Shown: in pieces, positions 44,731-57,296 of the stretch
Numbering within the stretch: position 1 is the first letter of the stretch
Layout: the number at the start of each line of letters is the position of its first letter
Assembly: GCF_039812505.1 (NCBI RefSeq)
Contig: NZ_JBDIAQ010000003.1
Location: forward strand, 1-64,000
Length of the DNA stretch: 64,000 nt
Source of the DNA: Intrasporangium_A sp039812505
Lineage (GTDB): Bacteria > Actinomycetota > Actinomycetes > Actinomycetales > Dermatophilaceae
Reading direction: 5' to 3'
Program-made: the position numbers and the translations under genes
The notes under the pieces: generated by a model
Database searches by the model: none
What the model saw: only the letters and a program-made list of their open reading frames with translations
What the model was told of the DNA's origin: nothing

Positions 44731-45415
44731 GGTCCGCGGGCGCGCCGGGCCGCGCGCCGTCGAGCAGGCGCAGCAGGTCCGCCGGGCCCACCCCCGCCAG
44801 GGTGCGGATCTGGACCGCGCCGGCCATCTCGGGGACCGGGACCACGTGGGGGATGGCGAGGGTGGGCACCCCCGCGGCCGTCGCCGAGCGGACGCCGGCC
44901 GGGGAGTCCTCGAGCGCGACGCACGCCGCCGGCGGCAGATCCAGCAGCCGGGCCGCGGCCAGGTACGGTTCGGGGTCCGGCTTGCCGCGGCGAACCTGGT
45001 CACCGGTCACCATCCCGCGGAAGGACCCGGTAGGCAGCCGGCCCACCACGGTGTCCGCCAGCGAGCGCCACGACATCGTCACGAGCACCGAGGGGACCCC
45101 GGTGTCGACCAGGCCCTGCAGCAGCTCGCGGGCTCCCGGCCGCCAGGGCACCTGCGCCCTGACGCGCTCGACGACCCGGCCCAGCAGCGCCTGGACCACC
45201 TCGGAGACGGTCAGCGGCAGCCCGGTCCGCTCCAGGATGATCGTGGCCGACACCTCGAGCGCGTTGCCGACCAGCGCGGCGGCGTCCTCGTCGGTCCACA
45301 CCCCGCCGTGCTCGCCCACGAGCTCGTGCTCGGCCGCCATCCAGTACGGCTCGGTGTCCACGAGGGTGCCGTCCATGTCCCACAGCACTGCGGCGGGCAG
45401 GCCCGGGCGGTGCAT
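44714..45415 (-). CDS. HAD-family phosphatase (beta-PGM-like)
   Basis: A 233-residue haloacid-dehalogenase hydrolase. Motif I is LWDMDGTLVDTEP with the nucleophilic Asp, motif II is VLVTMSW, the motif III Lys is in RRGKPDPEPYL and motif IV is ALEDSPAGVRSA. A helical cap between motifs I and II makes it similar to beta-phosphoglucomutase and sugar-phosphate phosphatases. It starts two bases after the metH stop, so it is in the metH operon. Substrate unknown. Confidence 0.9.
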   Translation of the reverse strand: MHRPGLPAAVLWDMDGTLVDTEPYWMAAEHELVGEHGGVWTDEDAAALVGNALEVSATIILERTGLPLTVSEVVQALLGRVVERVRAQVPWRPGARELLQGLVDTGVPSVLVTMSWRSLADTVVGRLPTGSFRGMVTGDQVRRGKPDPEPYLAAARLLDLPPAACVALEDSPAGVRSATAAGVPTLAIPHVVPVPEMAGAVQIRTLAGVGPADLLRLLDGARPGAPADLTGGR

Positions 45416-45417
45416 CG

Positions 45418-49203
<3,786 letters not shown>

Positions 49204-49255
49204 GGGGCTCCTCTCCGGGCTGCTCGCGCAGCGGCTGGGAACAGGGGACCGACTG

Positions 49256-49261
49256 ATTCTA
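49256..49261 (-). promoter_or_regulatory. Candidate -10 box of metH
   Basis: TAGAAT on the minus strand gives a leader of about 45 bases, which contains a GCTGC-GCGA-GCAGC hairpin (49219-49232) and the Shine-Dalgarno sequence. No known riboswitch fold was recognised. Confidence 0.4.
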
Positions 49262-49358
49262 CGTACGCGCCCCGGCCCGCTCCCGCGCGCCCGGGCCCGG
49301 GCCGGCGGACGGGGGGCGGCACGGGGCCGTCGGGCGGGCCCGACACCCGGCACCGGCA

Positions 49359-49364
49359 TAGGCT
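49359..49364 (+). promoter_or_regulatory. Candidate -10 box of the PAC2 gene
   Basis: TAGGCT, about 48 bases before the GTG at 49412. A GTG at 49371 in the leaderless position is out of frame with the gene. Confidence 0.35.
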
Positions 49365-49411
49365 GGAGGTGTGGCCGAAACGGTGGCCACGCCCATCGTC
49401 AAGGAGACCAG

Positions 49412-50263
49412 GTGCTCGACTTCGAGGAGCTTCCGGAGCTGCACGATCCGATCCTCATCGCGGCCTTCGAGGGCTGGAACGACGCCGGTGAGGCGGCCTC
49501 CGCGACGGTCCGCCACCTGGCCGAGTCCTGGGACGCCGAGGTCGTCGCGGCCTTCGACCCGGAGGACTACTACGACTTCCAGGTCAACCGGCCCCGGGTG
49601 CAGACCGAGGACGGCGCACGGGTCCTGGTCTGGCCGACCACGCGGATCCTGGTTGCCAGCGAGACCGGTTTCGACCACGACGTCGTGCTCGTGCAGGGCA
49701 TCGAGCCGTCGATGCGGTGGCGGGCGTTCTGCGTCGAGCTGCTCGATCTGGCCGACCGGCTCGGGGTGCAGGCGATCGTCACGATCGGCGCGCTGCTCGC
49801 CGAGGTGCCGCACACCCGGCCGATCCCCGTGACGGCGACCGGTGAGGACGACACCGTCCGGCAGCGCTTCGACGTCGAGGGCAGCCGCTACGAGGGCCCG
49901 ACCGGCATCGTCGGCGTCCTCACGCACATGGCCGGCGACCTGGGGATCCCCTCGCTGTCCGCGTGGGCGGCGGTGCCGCACTACGCCGGTGCCGCGCCCT
50001 CGCCGAAGGCGACGCTGAGCCTGCTCAAGCGGGTCGAGGCGCTGCTCGGGACCAGGGTGCCGCACGGCGAGCTCGAGGAGGACGCCCAGGCCTGGGAGCG
50101 CGGCGTCGACGAGCTGGCCCGCACCGACGACGAGGTCGCCGAGTACGTCCAGTCCCTCGAGCAGGCCCAGGACACCGCCGACCTGCCCGAGGCCAGCGGC
50201 GACGCGATCGCCCGCGAGTTCGAGCGGTACCTGCGCGGCCGCGACGACGAGGCCGGCCGCTGA
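49412..50263 (+). CDS. PAC2 family protein (proteasome assembly chaperone-like)
   Basis: A 283-residue member of the PAC2 family, related to the eukaryotic proteasome assembly chaperone 2 fold. Conserved parts are PILIAAFEGWNDAGEAAS, YDFQVNRPRV, VLVQGIEPSMRWRAF and VTIGALLAEVPHTRP. An acidic helical tail follows (about residues 220-283). A direct link to the bacterial proteasome is not established, although it lies in the same neighbourhood. GTG 49412 is preceded by AAGGAG at five bases. It is followed 10 bases later by the S53 peptidase. Confidence 0.88.
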   Translation: MLDFEELPELHDPILIAAFEGWNDAGEAASATVRHLAESWDAEVVAAFDPEDYYDFQVNRPRVQTEDGARVLVWPTTRILVASETGFDHDVVLVQGIEPSMRWRAFCVELLDLADRLGVQAIVTIGALLAEVPHTRPIPVTATGEDDTVRQRFDVEGSRYEGPTGIVGVLTHMAGDLGIPSLSAWAAVPHYAGAAPSPKATLSLLKRVEALLGTRVPHGELEEDAQAWERGVDELARTDDEVAEYVQSLEQAQDTADLPEASGDAIAREFERYLRGRDDEAGR

Positions 50264-50273
50264 GAGGAGCGAC

Positions 50274-51845
50274 ATGTCGAAGGACAACGTCCCGGTCCCG
50301 GGCAGCTCCCGCGACCTTCCGGAGTCGGCGCACGTGCTGGGCCCGGTGGCCCGCGACGAGATCGTCGAGGTCACCCTGGTGCTGCGCCGGCGCGCAGCAC
50401 TGCCCGACCCCGCGACAGGGGCACGGCTGACCCGTGAGCGGCTCGAGGCGGCATACGGCGCCGCCCCGGCCGACGTGGCGCTGGTGACCGACACGCTCAC
50501 CCGGGCCGGTCTGACCGTGCTGGACGTCCACCCGGGCACCCGCCGGGTGCGGGTCTCCGGACCGGCCACCGCCGTCGAGGCGGTGTTCGCCACCCGGTTG
50601 TCACAGGCCCGGGTCGAGCACGCCGGCGCGGTGCGCGAGGTCCGTCTGCGCACCGGCGAGGTCACCGTCCCGCCGCAGCTCGACGGTGTCGTCACGGCGG
50701 TGCTGGGCCTCGACACGAGGCCGCAGGCGCGGCCCCGGTTCCGCACCGGCGTGGTCGGCTCGCCGGCCGGGGCCCGGGCAGCCGGCACGAGCTACACGCC
50801 GGTCGACCTCGCCCGGATCTACCGGATGCCGCCCACGGACGGCTCGGGGCAGACGATCGCCCTGATCGAGCTGGGTGGGGGCTACCGCCCGGCCGACCTG
50901 ACCCACTACTTCGCCGGGCTGGGCATTGCCCTGCCCCGGGTGACCGCCGTCGGGGTGGACGGGGCGACGAACGCACCGACCGGCGACCCCACCAGCGCCG
51001 ACGGTGAGGTCGTGCTCGACATCGAGGTCGCCGGGGCCGTCGCACCGGCGGCCGCGCTGCTCGTCTACTTCGCCCCGAACACCGACGCCGGGTTCCTGGA
51101 CGCCATCAGCACCGCGGCCCACGCGACACCCACGCCGACGGCGCTGAGCATCAGCTGGGGCCAGAGCGAGGACCAGTGGACCGCCCAGGCCCGGGCCGCG
51201 ATGGACGACGCCTTCGCCGACGCCGCCGCACTGGGCATCACCGTCACGGCTGCCGCCGGTGACAACGGCAGCGCCGACGACCCGGCCGGGACCGGGGTGC
51301 ACGTCGACTTCCCGGCCTCGAGCCCGCACGTGCTGGGCTGCGGCGGGACCAGCCTGCTGGCCGACCCCGCGACCGGGGTGGTGACCAGCGAGAAGGTGTG
51401 GGACGACGGGCCGGGCCGGGGCGCCACGGGTGGCGGGATCAGCGACGCCTTCGCGCAGCCGGGCTGGCAGGCCGGCGCATCGGCCGCACCGTCGGTCCAC
51501 GGCCGGGGCGTGCCCGACGTGGCCGGCGACGCCGACCCCGCCACCGGCTACCGGATCTACCTCGACGGGACCAGCGCCGTCTACGGGGGCACCAGTGCGG
51601 TGGCCCCGCTGTGGGCCGCCCTCGTCTGTCGTCTCGCCCAGTCCGTCGGGCAGCCGCTGGGCCTGCTCGCCCCCCGGCTGTACGCCGGGGTCCGGCCCGG
51701 GACGGTCCAGCCGGGCTTTCGCGACATCACGAGCGGCAGCAACGGCGCGTACCGGGCCGGGCCCGGCTGGGACCCGTGCACCGGGCTCGGGGTCCCCGAG
51801 GGCACGGCGCTGCTCGGCGTGCTGGGCAGCGCCGGCGCCGCCTGA
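50274..51845 (+). CDS. S53 family serine peptidase (sedolisin/kumamolisin type)
   Basis: A 523-residue acid-type serine-carboxyl protease. A pro-kumamolisin prodomain (about residues 10-140; LPDPATGARLTRERLEAAYG) is followed by the catalytic domain from about 165 (SYTPVDLARIYRMP). Catalytic Glu245 and Asp249 lie in GEVVLDIEVAG, the oxyanion Asp in AAAGDNGSAD (about 329) and the nucleophile Ser in YGGTSAVAPLWAAL (about 440). The calcium site is FRDITSGSNGAYRAGPGWDPCTGLG. No signal peptide is seen, which is unusual for a normally secreted class. GAGAGGAG precedes the ATG. It is in tandem with the PAC2 gene. Confidence 0.92.
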   Translation: MSKDNVPVPGSSRDLPESAHVLGPVARDEIVEVTLVLRRRAALPDPATGARLTRERLEAAYGAAPADVALVTDTLTRAGLTVLDVHPGTRRVRVSGPATAVEAVFATRLSQARVEHAGAVREVRLRTGEVTVPPQLDGVVTAVLGLDTRPQARPRFRTGVVGSPAGARAAGTSYTPVDLARIYRMPPTDGSGQTIALIELGGGYRPADLTHYFAGLGIALPRVTAVGVDGATNAPTGDPTSADGEVVLDIEVAGAVAPAAALLVYFAPNTDAGFLDAISTAAHATPTPTALSISWGQSEDQWTAQARAAMDDAFADAAALGITVTAAAGDNGSADDPAGTGVHVDFPASSPHVLGCGGTSLLADPATGVVTSEKVWDDGPGRGATGGGISDAFAQPGWQAGASAAPSVHGRGVPDVAGDADPATGYRIYLDGTSAVYGGTSAVAPLWAALVCRLAQSVGQPLGLLAPRLYAGVRPGTVQPGFRDITSGSNGAYRAGPGWDPCTGLGVPEGTALLGVLGSAGAA

Positions 51846-51849
51846 GGGG

Positions 51850-53109
51850 TCAGAGCCGGACGCCGAGCAGGGCGTCGACGGCGGCGTGCAGCCGGGCGGG
51901 CGCCTGCGGGTCGCCGGGTGCGTCACCGGTCCGGGCCTGACAGACCCACCGGTCCACGGCGGCCAGCGCGCGTGGGCTGTCGAGGTCGTCGGCCAGGGCC
52001 GCGCGCAGCTGCCGGATCGTCGGCTCGGGGTCGGGGCCGCGGCCGGCCGCCAGCGCCTCGCGCCACCGGTCGAGGCGCTGCACCGCGAGCTCGAGCGCCT
52101 CGTCGGTCCACATCCAGTCGGTCGCGTGGTGGTGCTCCAGCAGCGCGAGCCGGATCGCCATGGGGTCGGTCCCACCACGGCGCAGGGTCGAGACGAGCAC
52201 CAGGTTGCCCTTGGACTTGCTCATCTTCTCGCCGTGCAGCCCGACCATGCCCTGGTGCACGTAGGCCCGGGCGAACGCCGGCTCCTGCGCGAGCACCTTG
52301 GCGTGCGAGGCGCTCATCTCGTGATGCGGGAAGATCAGGTCGCTGCCACCGCCCTGCACGTCGATCGGGATGCCGAGCCGGTCCATCGCGATGCAGGCAC
52401 ACTCGATGTGCCAGCCGGGCCGGCCCGGCCCCAGCGACCCGCCGTCCCACTCCGGCTCCCCGGACCGCGCGGCGCGCCACAGCAGCGGGTCGAGCGGGCC
52501 GCGCTTGCCCGGCCGGTCGGGGTCACCGCCCCGCTCGGCGGACAGGGCGAGCATCGTCGCGGCGTCGTAGTGGCCGACCGAGCCGAACGTCGGGTCGCTG
52601 GTGACGTCGAAGTAGTAGTCGGCGGCCCCGGTCAGACGCGCGTCGTCGGCCGGGACCGGGTAGGCCGCGCCGCGTGCGACCAGGGCCGCGATCGGGCGCA
52701 CGAAGGTCGGGATGCTCTCGACCGCGCCGAGGTAGGCGTCGGGGGCGATGACGGCCAGGGCCTGCATGTCCTCGCGGAAGAGGTCGATCTCGCGCAGCGC
52801 GAGGTCGCGCCAGTCGATCCCGTCGCGGGCGGCCCGCTCGAGCAGCGGGTCGTCGATGTCGGTGATGTTCTGCACGTAGGCCACCGCGACCCCGGAGTCG
52901 CGCAGCACCCGGCCGAGCAGGTCGAAGGTCACGTAGGTGGCCGCGTGGCCCAGGTGCGTCGCGTCGTACGGCGTGATCCCGCAGACGTACAGCGTGGCCG
53001 TGTCACCCTGCGCGGCCGGGACCTTCGACCCGGTGGCCGTGTCCCTCACGACGACGCGGGGGGCGCGGCCGGGGAGGTCGGGAATGCTCGGCGACTGCCA
53101 CGATTTCAC
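51850..53109 (-). CDS. mshC: Mycothiol ligase MshC
   Basis: A 419-residue ATP-dependent ligase joining cysteine to GlcN-inositol in mycothiol synthesis, the main actinobacterial thiol. It is a CysRS paralogue with the zinc Cys in TLYVCGITPYDATHLGHA (HLGH is the HIGH motif), WHIECACIAM (zinc ligands) and the KMSKSKGN motif. It lacks the anticodon-binding part of CysRS, and the length is right for MshC. GTG 53109 lies six bases after TAGGCT, a leaderless arrangement. It is convergent with the S53 gene across four bases. Confidence 0.96.
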   Translation of the reverse strand: MKSWQSPSIPDLPGRAPRVVVRDTATGSKVPAAQGDTATLYVCGITPYDATHLGHAATYVTFDLLGRVLRDSGVAVAYVQNITDIDDPLLERAARDGIDWRDLALREIDLFREDMQALAVIAPDAYLGAVESIPTFVRPIAALVARGAAYPVPADDARLTGAADYYFDVTSDPTFGSVGHYDAATMLALSAERGGDPDRPGKRGPLDPLLWRAARSGEPEWDGGSLGPGRPGWHIECACIAMDRLGIPIDVQGGGSDLIFPHHEMSASHAKVLAQEPAFARAYVHQGMVGLHGEKMSKSKGNLVLVSTLRRGGTDPMAIRLALLEHHHATDWMWTDEALELAVQRLDRWREALAAGRGPDPEPTIRQLRAALADDLDSPRALAAVDRWVCQARTGDAPGDPQAPARLHAAVDALLGVRL

Positions 53110-53115
53110 TCCGGC

Positions 53116-53121
53116 AGCCTA
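53116..53121 (-). promoter_or_regulatory. Leaderless -10 box of mshC
   Basis: TAGGCT on the minus strand, six bases before the GTG. Confidence 0.45.
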
Positions 53122-53170
53122 TCCGGCGGCGACCGAGGGCCCCGCCGGGTGGGGTGCCGACAGGGTGGGC

Positions 53171-53992
53171 TCAGAGCGGCGGCCAGGGCACCGACGGCCA
53201 CCCGCTCGAGGGCAGCGGGTGGCGCCGGGTGCGCAGCAGCGCGCGCGTGCGTCGGCCCAGGGCCGTGACGTCGTCCTCGGGCAGCAGCACGCCGAGGGCG
53301 GTCGCGACCGCGTCCTGGTGCAGGGCCGCCTCGAGCCGGGCCAGCCGAGCCACGTCGGCGGCCACCAACGGCTCGCCGGCCCAGCCCCACAGGACGGTGC
53401 GCAGCTTGGGCGCGGGATGGAAGCACACGCCGTGGTCGATCGCCCAGAGCCGGCCGGTGCCGTCGCGCAGGCAGTGCGACCCCTTCCGGTCGGAGTTGTT
53501 CAGCACCGCGTCGAGCACGGCGAGCGAGCGCACGTCGGGCGCGTCGACGTGCACCAGGGTGACCACCTGCCCGTCGGTGGTCTCGCCGTCGAACACCTCT
53601 AGCCACCCCGGGGGCACCTGGCCCGCGGGGACGACCGTGACCACCGCGTCATCCGCGACGGGGTGGTGGGGGTCGCCGATCCACAGCTGGACCGAGCCGG
53701 ACCCACGCGGTCCGTCGCGCATGATGGTCGGCGGCACCAGCTCCCAGCCCCCGAGCCGCGAGACCAGGTGGGCCGCGACCTCCCGGCCGGCGAGCGTGCC
53801 GTCGGGAAAGTCCCAGAGCGGCCGTTCGCCGCGGACCGGCTTGTAGATGACGTGGTACCCGGTACCGGCCAGCCGGCAGAGCAGCGCCCGGTTGGACGAC
53901 TGCGCGACCCTGCCGACGACCTCGAGGCTCCCGGTCAGGTCTGGCTCGCCCGTCGGTCGGGAGGCGCCGCCCGGATCAGCGCCGGTAGCCAT
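53171..53992 (-). CDS. SCO1664 family protein (kinase-like fold)
   Basis: A 273-residue actinobacterial protein distantly like PI3/4-kinases. It has an ATP-lysine-type segment (GYHVIYKPVRGERPLWDFP), SDRKGSHCLRDGTGRLWAIDHGVCFHP (loop with Asp and Asn, metal-binding type) and TVLWGWAGEPL. Function is unknown. The start is taken at ATG 53992, which overlaps the end of the DUF3090 gene by 17 bases. It belongs to a conserved block with DUF3090 and the phosphomutase-like gene, next to mshC. Confidence 0.88.
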   Translation of the reverse strand: MATGADPGGASRPTGEPDLTGSLEVVGRVAQSSNRALLCRLAGTGYHVIYKPVRGERPLWDFPDGTLAGREVAAHLVSRLGGWELVPPTIMRDGPRGSGSVQLWIGDPHHPVADDAVVTVVPAGQVPPGWLEVFDGETTDGQVVTLVHVDAPDVRSLAVLDAVLNNSDRKGSHCLRDGTGRLWAIDHGVCFHPAPKLRTVLWGWAGEPLVAADVARLARLEAALHQDAVATALGVLLPEDDVTALGRRTRALLRTRRHPLPSSGWPSVPWPPL

Positions 53993-54521
53993 TGGCCCGC
54001 GGGCAGATGTGGCCCTCGGGGTCCAGCGGCCCACCGCAGAAGGGGCACGGCGGTCGGCCGGCTGCGACCAGCGCGGCGCCGCGGCGGGCGAACGCGCGGG
54101 CGGCTGACGGCGCCAAGGTCACGCGCAGCGAGTTGCGGTCCAGGGCGGTCGCGGCCCCCGCGTCGTCGTCGGGAAAGTCGTCCGGGTCGTGGTCGTGGCA
54201 CTCGATGACCATCAGGTGACGCTCGTCGTCCCACGAGAGCGCCAGCGTCTGGACGCGCCAGTCCTCGTCGAAGGGGGTGACCAGCGGCTCGGCGTCCTCG
54301 CTCGCACCGCCGGGCCGGCCCGGCTCGACCGCCTCGGCCGGGGCGAGCTGGTCGAGCACGTCGTTGATGCGGTCGGCGAGGATCTCGACCTGCTGCTTCT
54401 CCAGGCCCACCGTGAGCAGCTGCGTGCCGTCGGTGGCCTGCAGGTAGAACGCCCGCTGACCGACCGGCCCGACGGTCCCCGCGACGAAGCGCAGGGCCGG
54501 GTCGAACTCGTGCAGCGTCAT
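53976..54521 (-). CDS. DUF3090 family protein
   Basis: A 181-residue protein of unknown function found beside MSMEG_4193-type and SCO1664-type genes. It opens with HEFDPALRFVAGTVGPVGQRAFYLQA, and the C-terminus has the Cys pattern CPFCGGPLDPEGHICPR, which would bind zinc. ATG 54521 is chosen from a leaderless TAAGGT box seven bases upstream and from conservation of the MTLHEFDP start. Downstream SCO1664 is coupled. Confidence 0.88.
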   Translation of the reverse strand: MTLHEFDPALRFVAGTVGPVGQRAFYLQATDGTQLLTVGLEKQQVEILADRINDVLDQLAPAEAVEPGRPGGASEDAEPLVTPFDEDWRVQTLALSWDDERHLMVIECHDHDPDDFPDDDAGAATALDRNSLRVTLAPSAARAFARRGAALVAAGRPPCPFCGGPLDPEGHICPRANGYRR

Positions 54522-54528
54522 GGATTCG

Positions 54529-54534
54529 ACCTTA
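54529..54534 (-). promoter_or_regulatory. Leaderless -10 box of the DUF3090 gene
   Basis: TAAGGT on the minus strand, seven bases before the ATG. It overlaps the stop of the preceding phosphatase-like gene. Confidence 0.45.
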
Positions 54535-55251
54535 TCCGACCGTCCCCGAGCCACCGCCGACGACGCCGTCGCCCGCCGCTCCCGACTCGGCCTCCGGCGG
54601 GCGCAGCCCGGCCAGGTCGCCTCCCGTGTCGTTGACGCGCAGCACGAGCGGGCGGTGGCTCGTGTAGTGCACGACGCTCACCGACCCGGGGTCGACCTGG
54701 ATGCGCTGGAACTCGTCGAGGTGGGCCCCGACGGCGTGCGCGAGCAGGGACTTGATGACGTCGCCGTGCGAGACCGCGACCCAGACGGCGTGCGGGCCGT
54801 GCTCGTGCGCGACGCGCTCGTCCTCCTCGCGGACCGCGCGCAGCGCTCGCGTCTGCATCGCCACCAGCGACTCCCCCGGGTATGCCGCCGAGCTCGGGAA
54901 CGCCGCCTCGCTCGGCCGGTCCTGCACCACCCGCCACAGCCGGTCCCGGGCGAGCTCGGTGAGCGGCCGACCGGTCCACGCGCCGTAGCGGCACTCCCCG
55001 AGCCCGGCGTGCACGCTTCGAGGCACCGAACCGAGGGCGGCGGCGATCCGCTCGCCGGTCTGGACGCACCGGTCGAGCGGGGAGCTGACGATCCGGCGCA
55101 CCGTCAGGCCCGCGTCGGCGATCCGCTTGCCGACCGCGTCGGCCTGGCGCGCGCCGGCGTCGTCGAGGAACACCCCGGGCATCCACCCGGCCAGCGTCCC
55201 GGCCGTGTTGGCGCTGGACCGGCCGTGCCGGACGTAGAGGACTGTGGGCAC
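54532..55251 (-). CDS. Histidine-phosphatase-superfamily protein (MSMEG_4193-type phosphomutase)
   Basis: A 239-residue branch of the phosphoglycerate-mutase superfamily. The phospho-accepting His is in VLYVRHGRSSANTAG, with IVSSPLDRCVQTGERI, GECRYGAWTGRPL and the second His in VAVSHGDVIKSLLAH. Proteins of this actinobacterial subfamily are annotated as putative phosphomutases, with unknown substrates. GTG 55251 lies six bases after TACGCT. An acidic Gly-rich tail ends the protein. Confidence 0.9.
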   Translation of the reverse strand: MPTVLYVRHGRSSANTAGTLAGWMPGVFLDDAGARQADAVGKRIADAGLTVRRIVSSPLDRCVQTGERIAAALGSVPRSVHAGLGECRYGAWTGRPLTELARDRLWRVVQDRPSEAAFPSSAAYPGESLVAMQTRALRAVREEDERVAHEHGPHAVWVAVSHGDVIKSLLAHAVGAHLDEFQRIQVDPGSVSVVHYTSHRPLVLRVNDTGGDLAGLRPPEAESGAAGDGVVGGGSGTVG

Positions 55252-55257
55252 CTGGCC

Positions 55258-55263
55258 AGCGTA
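55258..55263 (-). promoter_or_regulatory. Leaderless -10 box of the phosphomutase-like gene
   Basis: TACGCT on the minus strand, six bases before the GTG. Confidence 0.45.
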
Positions 55264-55317
55264 GACACCCCGGCCCGACGACGCGCCACCCGGCCCGGGA
55301 CGTGGTGAGGTAGGGGG

Positions 55318-56319
55318 GTGATCGTCGACCAAGCCATCTACCGGGACGGCCAACGGCACCCGTGCACCGACCTCGGTGACGAGCTGGACCGGCTGCGTGA
55401 GGGGCAGGACGGGTTCCTCTGGATCGGCCTGAAGGACCCGACCGCCGAGGAGTTCGCCCTCGTCAACCGCAAGCTGCACCTGCACCCGCTCGCCGTCGAG
55501 GACGCCGTCAAGGGCCGCCAGCGCGCCAAGATCGAGCAGTACGAGTCGTCGCTGTTCGTGGTGCTGAAGACGCTGCGCTACCTCGACGAGACCAGCGACA
55601 TCGAGACGGGGGAGCTGATGCTCTTCACCGGCGACCGGTTCGTGGTCACGGTGCGGCGCGGCGAGGGCAACCCGCTGGCCGGGGTGCGCCAGGCGCTGGA
55701 GGCGACCCCGGAGCGGCTGCAGTTCGCGGCGAAGGGGGTGCTGCACGCGGTCGTCGACTCGGTCGTGGACAACTACCGCCGGGTGGACCAGGAGCTGCAG
55801 CACGACCTCGAGCAGATCGAGCAGACCGTCTTCGGCGACGGCGCGGGCGGCGACGCCAACGTCATCTACCGGCTCAAGCGGGAGGTGCTCGAGTTCCGCA
55901 GGGCGGCCGTGCCGCTGGCCGAGGCGCTGGAGGAGTTCCTGACCCGGGGCGCCGGACGGGCCTTCGAGGCCGACCTGCACCACCTCTTCCGGGACGTCAT
56001 GGACCACCTGCGCCAGGTGGTCGACCACACCGAGTCGTACGACCGGCTGCTGACCGACATGCTGAGCGCCCACCTGGCGGGCGTGTCGGTCAAGCAGAAC
56101 GAGGACATGCGCCGCATCTCGGCCTGGGTGGCGATGGCCGCGGTGCCGACCATGATCGCCGGGATCTACGGGATGAACTTCGAGTTCATGCCCGAGCTGA
56201 GCTGGCACGTCCGGGTGGCCGGGCACGAGCTCTACCCGGGATACTTCCTGGTGCTGCTGCTGATGGCCGTCATCTGCACGGTCCTCTACCGGGCGTTCAA
56301 GCGGTCCGGCTGGCTCTGA
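55318..56319 (+). CDS. corA: CorA-family magnesium/cobalt transporter
   Basis: A 333-residue pentameric divalent-cation channel. A large cytoplasmic funnel domain (about 1-265, with HLHPLAVEDAVKGRQRAKIE) and a long helix precede two transmembrane segments at the C-terminus. The selectivity loop YGMNFEFMPEL (GMN about residue 284) joins them. The tail is basic (RAFKRSGWL). The start is the GTG at 55318, which gives the MIVDQAIYRDG start. It is convergent with uppP. Confidence 0.94.
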   Translation: MIVDQAIYRDGQRHPCTDLGDELDRLREGQDGFLWIGLKDPTAEEFALVNRKLHLHPLAVEDAVKGRQRAKIEQYESSLFVVLKTLRYLDETSDIETGELMLFTGDRFVVTVRRGEGNPLAGVRQALEATPERLQFAAKGVLHAVVDSVVDNYRRVDQELQHDLEQIEQTVFGDGAGGDANVIYRLKREVLEFRRAAVPLAEALEEFLTRGAGRAFEADLHHLFRDVMDHLRQVVDHTESYDRLLTDMLSAHLAGVSVKQNEDMRRISAWVAMAAVPTMIAGIYGMNFEFMPELSWHVRVAGHELYPGYFLVLLLMAVICTVLYRAFKRSGWL

Positions 56320-56320
56320 G

Positions 56321-56364
56321 CCTGAGGCGCGACTGCGCGGCGCGGCCGGCCCGCGGCCCTCAGG
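56321..56364. terminator. Hairpin between corA and uppP
   Basis: CCTGAGG (56321-56327) pairs with CCTCAGG (56358-56364) around a GC-rich, itself self-complementary loop. It overlaps the uppP stop and could serve both convergent genes. Confidence 0.35.
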
Positions 56365-57220
56365 TCGCGCTCATCCACCCGGCTGCGAGGGTCAGCACGA
56401 GCGCGGCGCCGAGAACCACCCGGTACCAGACGAAGGCGAGCAGGCTGTTGCCGGCGACGAAGCGCAGCAGCCAGGCGATCGAGGCGTAGGCGACCCCGAA
56501 GGCCACCACCACGCCCACCAGCATCTGGCCCACGCCGAAGCCGGCCAGCTGGGTGCGCTCCTGCACCGCCTCGAACAGGCCCGCGGCGGTCAGCGCCGGG
56601 ATGGCCAGGAAGAAGCTGAGCCGGGTGGCGGTGACCCGGTCGATCCCGCGGGCCAGACCGGCGGAGATCGTCGCGCCGGACCGGGACACGCCCGGTACGA
56701 GCGAGAAGCACTGGACCAGCCCGATGACCAGACCGTCGAGCGGGGTCACCGAGTGCTCCCCCCGCACGACGCCGCGCCGGTCGAACCTCGTGTGCATCCG
56801 CTCGGCGACCACCATCACCACCGACCAGAGGACGAGGGCCGCAGCGACGACCCACAGGCTGCGCAGCACCCCCGAGATGACGTCCCGGGCGAGGAACCCG
56901 ACGATGCCCAGCGGGATCGACCCGACGATGACGGCCCAGGCCAGGCCGTAGTCGGGGTCGCGGCGGGCCTCCTGCCGCGCCAGCCCGCGGAACCAGGCCA
57001 GCGCGAAGCGCACGATGTCGCGCCAGAAGTACAGGAACGTGGCGAGTATGGCGCCGAGCTGGATGATCGCGGTGTAGGCCGTGACCGCCGGGTCGTCGAC
57101 CTGCAGACCCAGCAGCTTCTCGGTGATGGTCAGGTGTCCCGTCGAGGAGACCGGCAGGTACTCCGTCACTCCCTCGATCACGCCGAGGATGATCGCATCG
57201 AGGTAGCTGAGGTCAGGCAC
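56360..57220 (-). CDS. uppP: Undecaprenyl-diphosphatase UppP (BacA)
   Basis: A 286-residue polytopic enzyme that recycles undecaprenyl diphosphate to the monophosphate carrier for cell-wall synthesis; over-production gives bacitracin resistance. The catalytic motifs EGVTEYLPVSSTGH (about residue 14) and PGVSRSGATI (about 170) are intact, within about eight helices. A GTG start gives the conserved MPDLSYLDAIILG. No clear TANNNT box is close to it. It is convergent with corA, as uppP often lies near the MSMEG_4193 block. Confidence 0.95.
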   Translation of the reverse strand: MPDLSYLDAIILGVIEGVTEYLPVSSTGHLTITEKLLGLQVDDPAVTAYTAIIQLGAILATFLYFWRDIVRFALAWFRGLARQEARRDPDYGLAWAVIVGSIPLGIVGFLARDVISGVLRSLWVVAAALVLWSVVMVVAERMHTRFDRRGVVRGEHSVTPLDGLVIGLVQCFSLVPGVSRSGATISAGLARGIDRVTATRLSFFLAIPALTAAGLFEAVQERTQLAGFGVGQMLVGVVVAFGVAYASIAWLLRFVAGNSLLAFVWYRVVLGAALVLTLAAGWMSAT

Positions 57221-57296
57221 GGCGTCATCCGCCCAATCGGTCGTCGGTCGCGTGGAGGTGGACCCGGCGCGGGTCGGCAGGGGCCAGTCGGGAAGC

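Noticed and set aside
49204..49372. Possible cobalamin or SAH riboswitch upstream of metH
   Set aside because: Only a short GCGA-loop hairpin and a Shine-Dalgarno sequence are visible. I could not match the conserved B12-box or the SAH-riboswitch core, and the predicted leader (about 45 bases) is too short.
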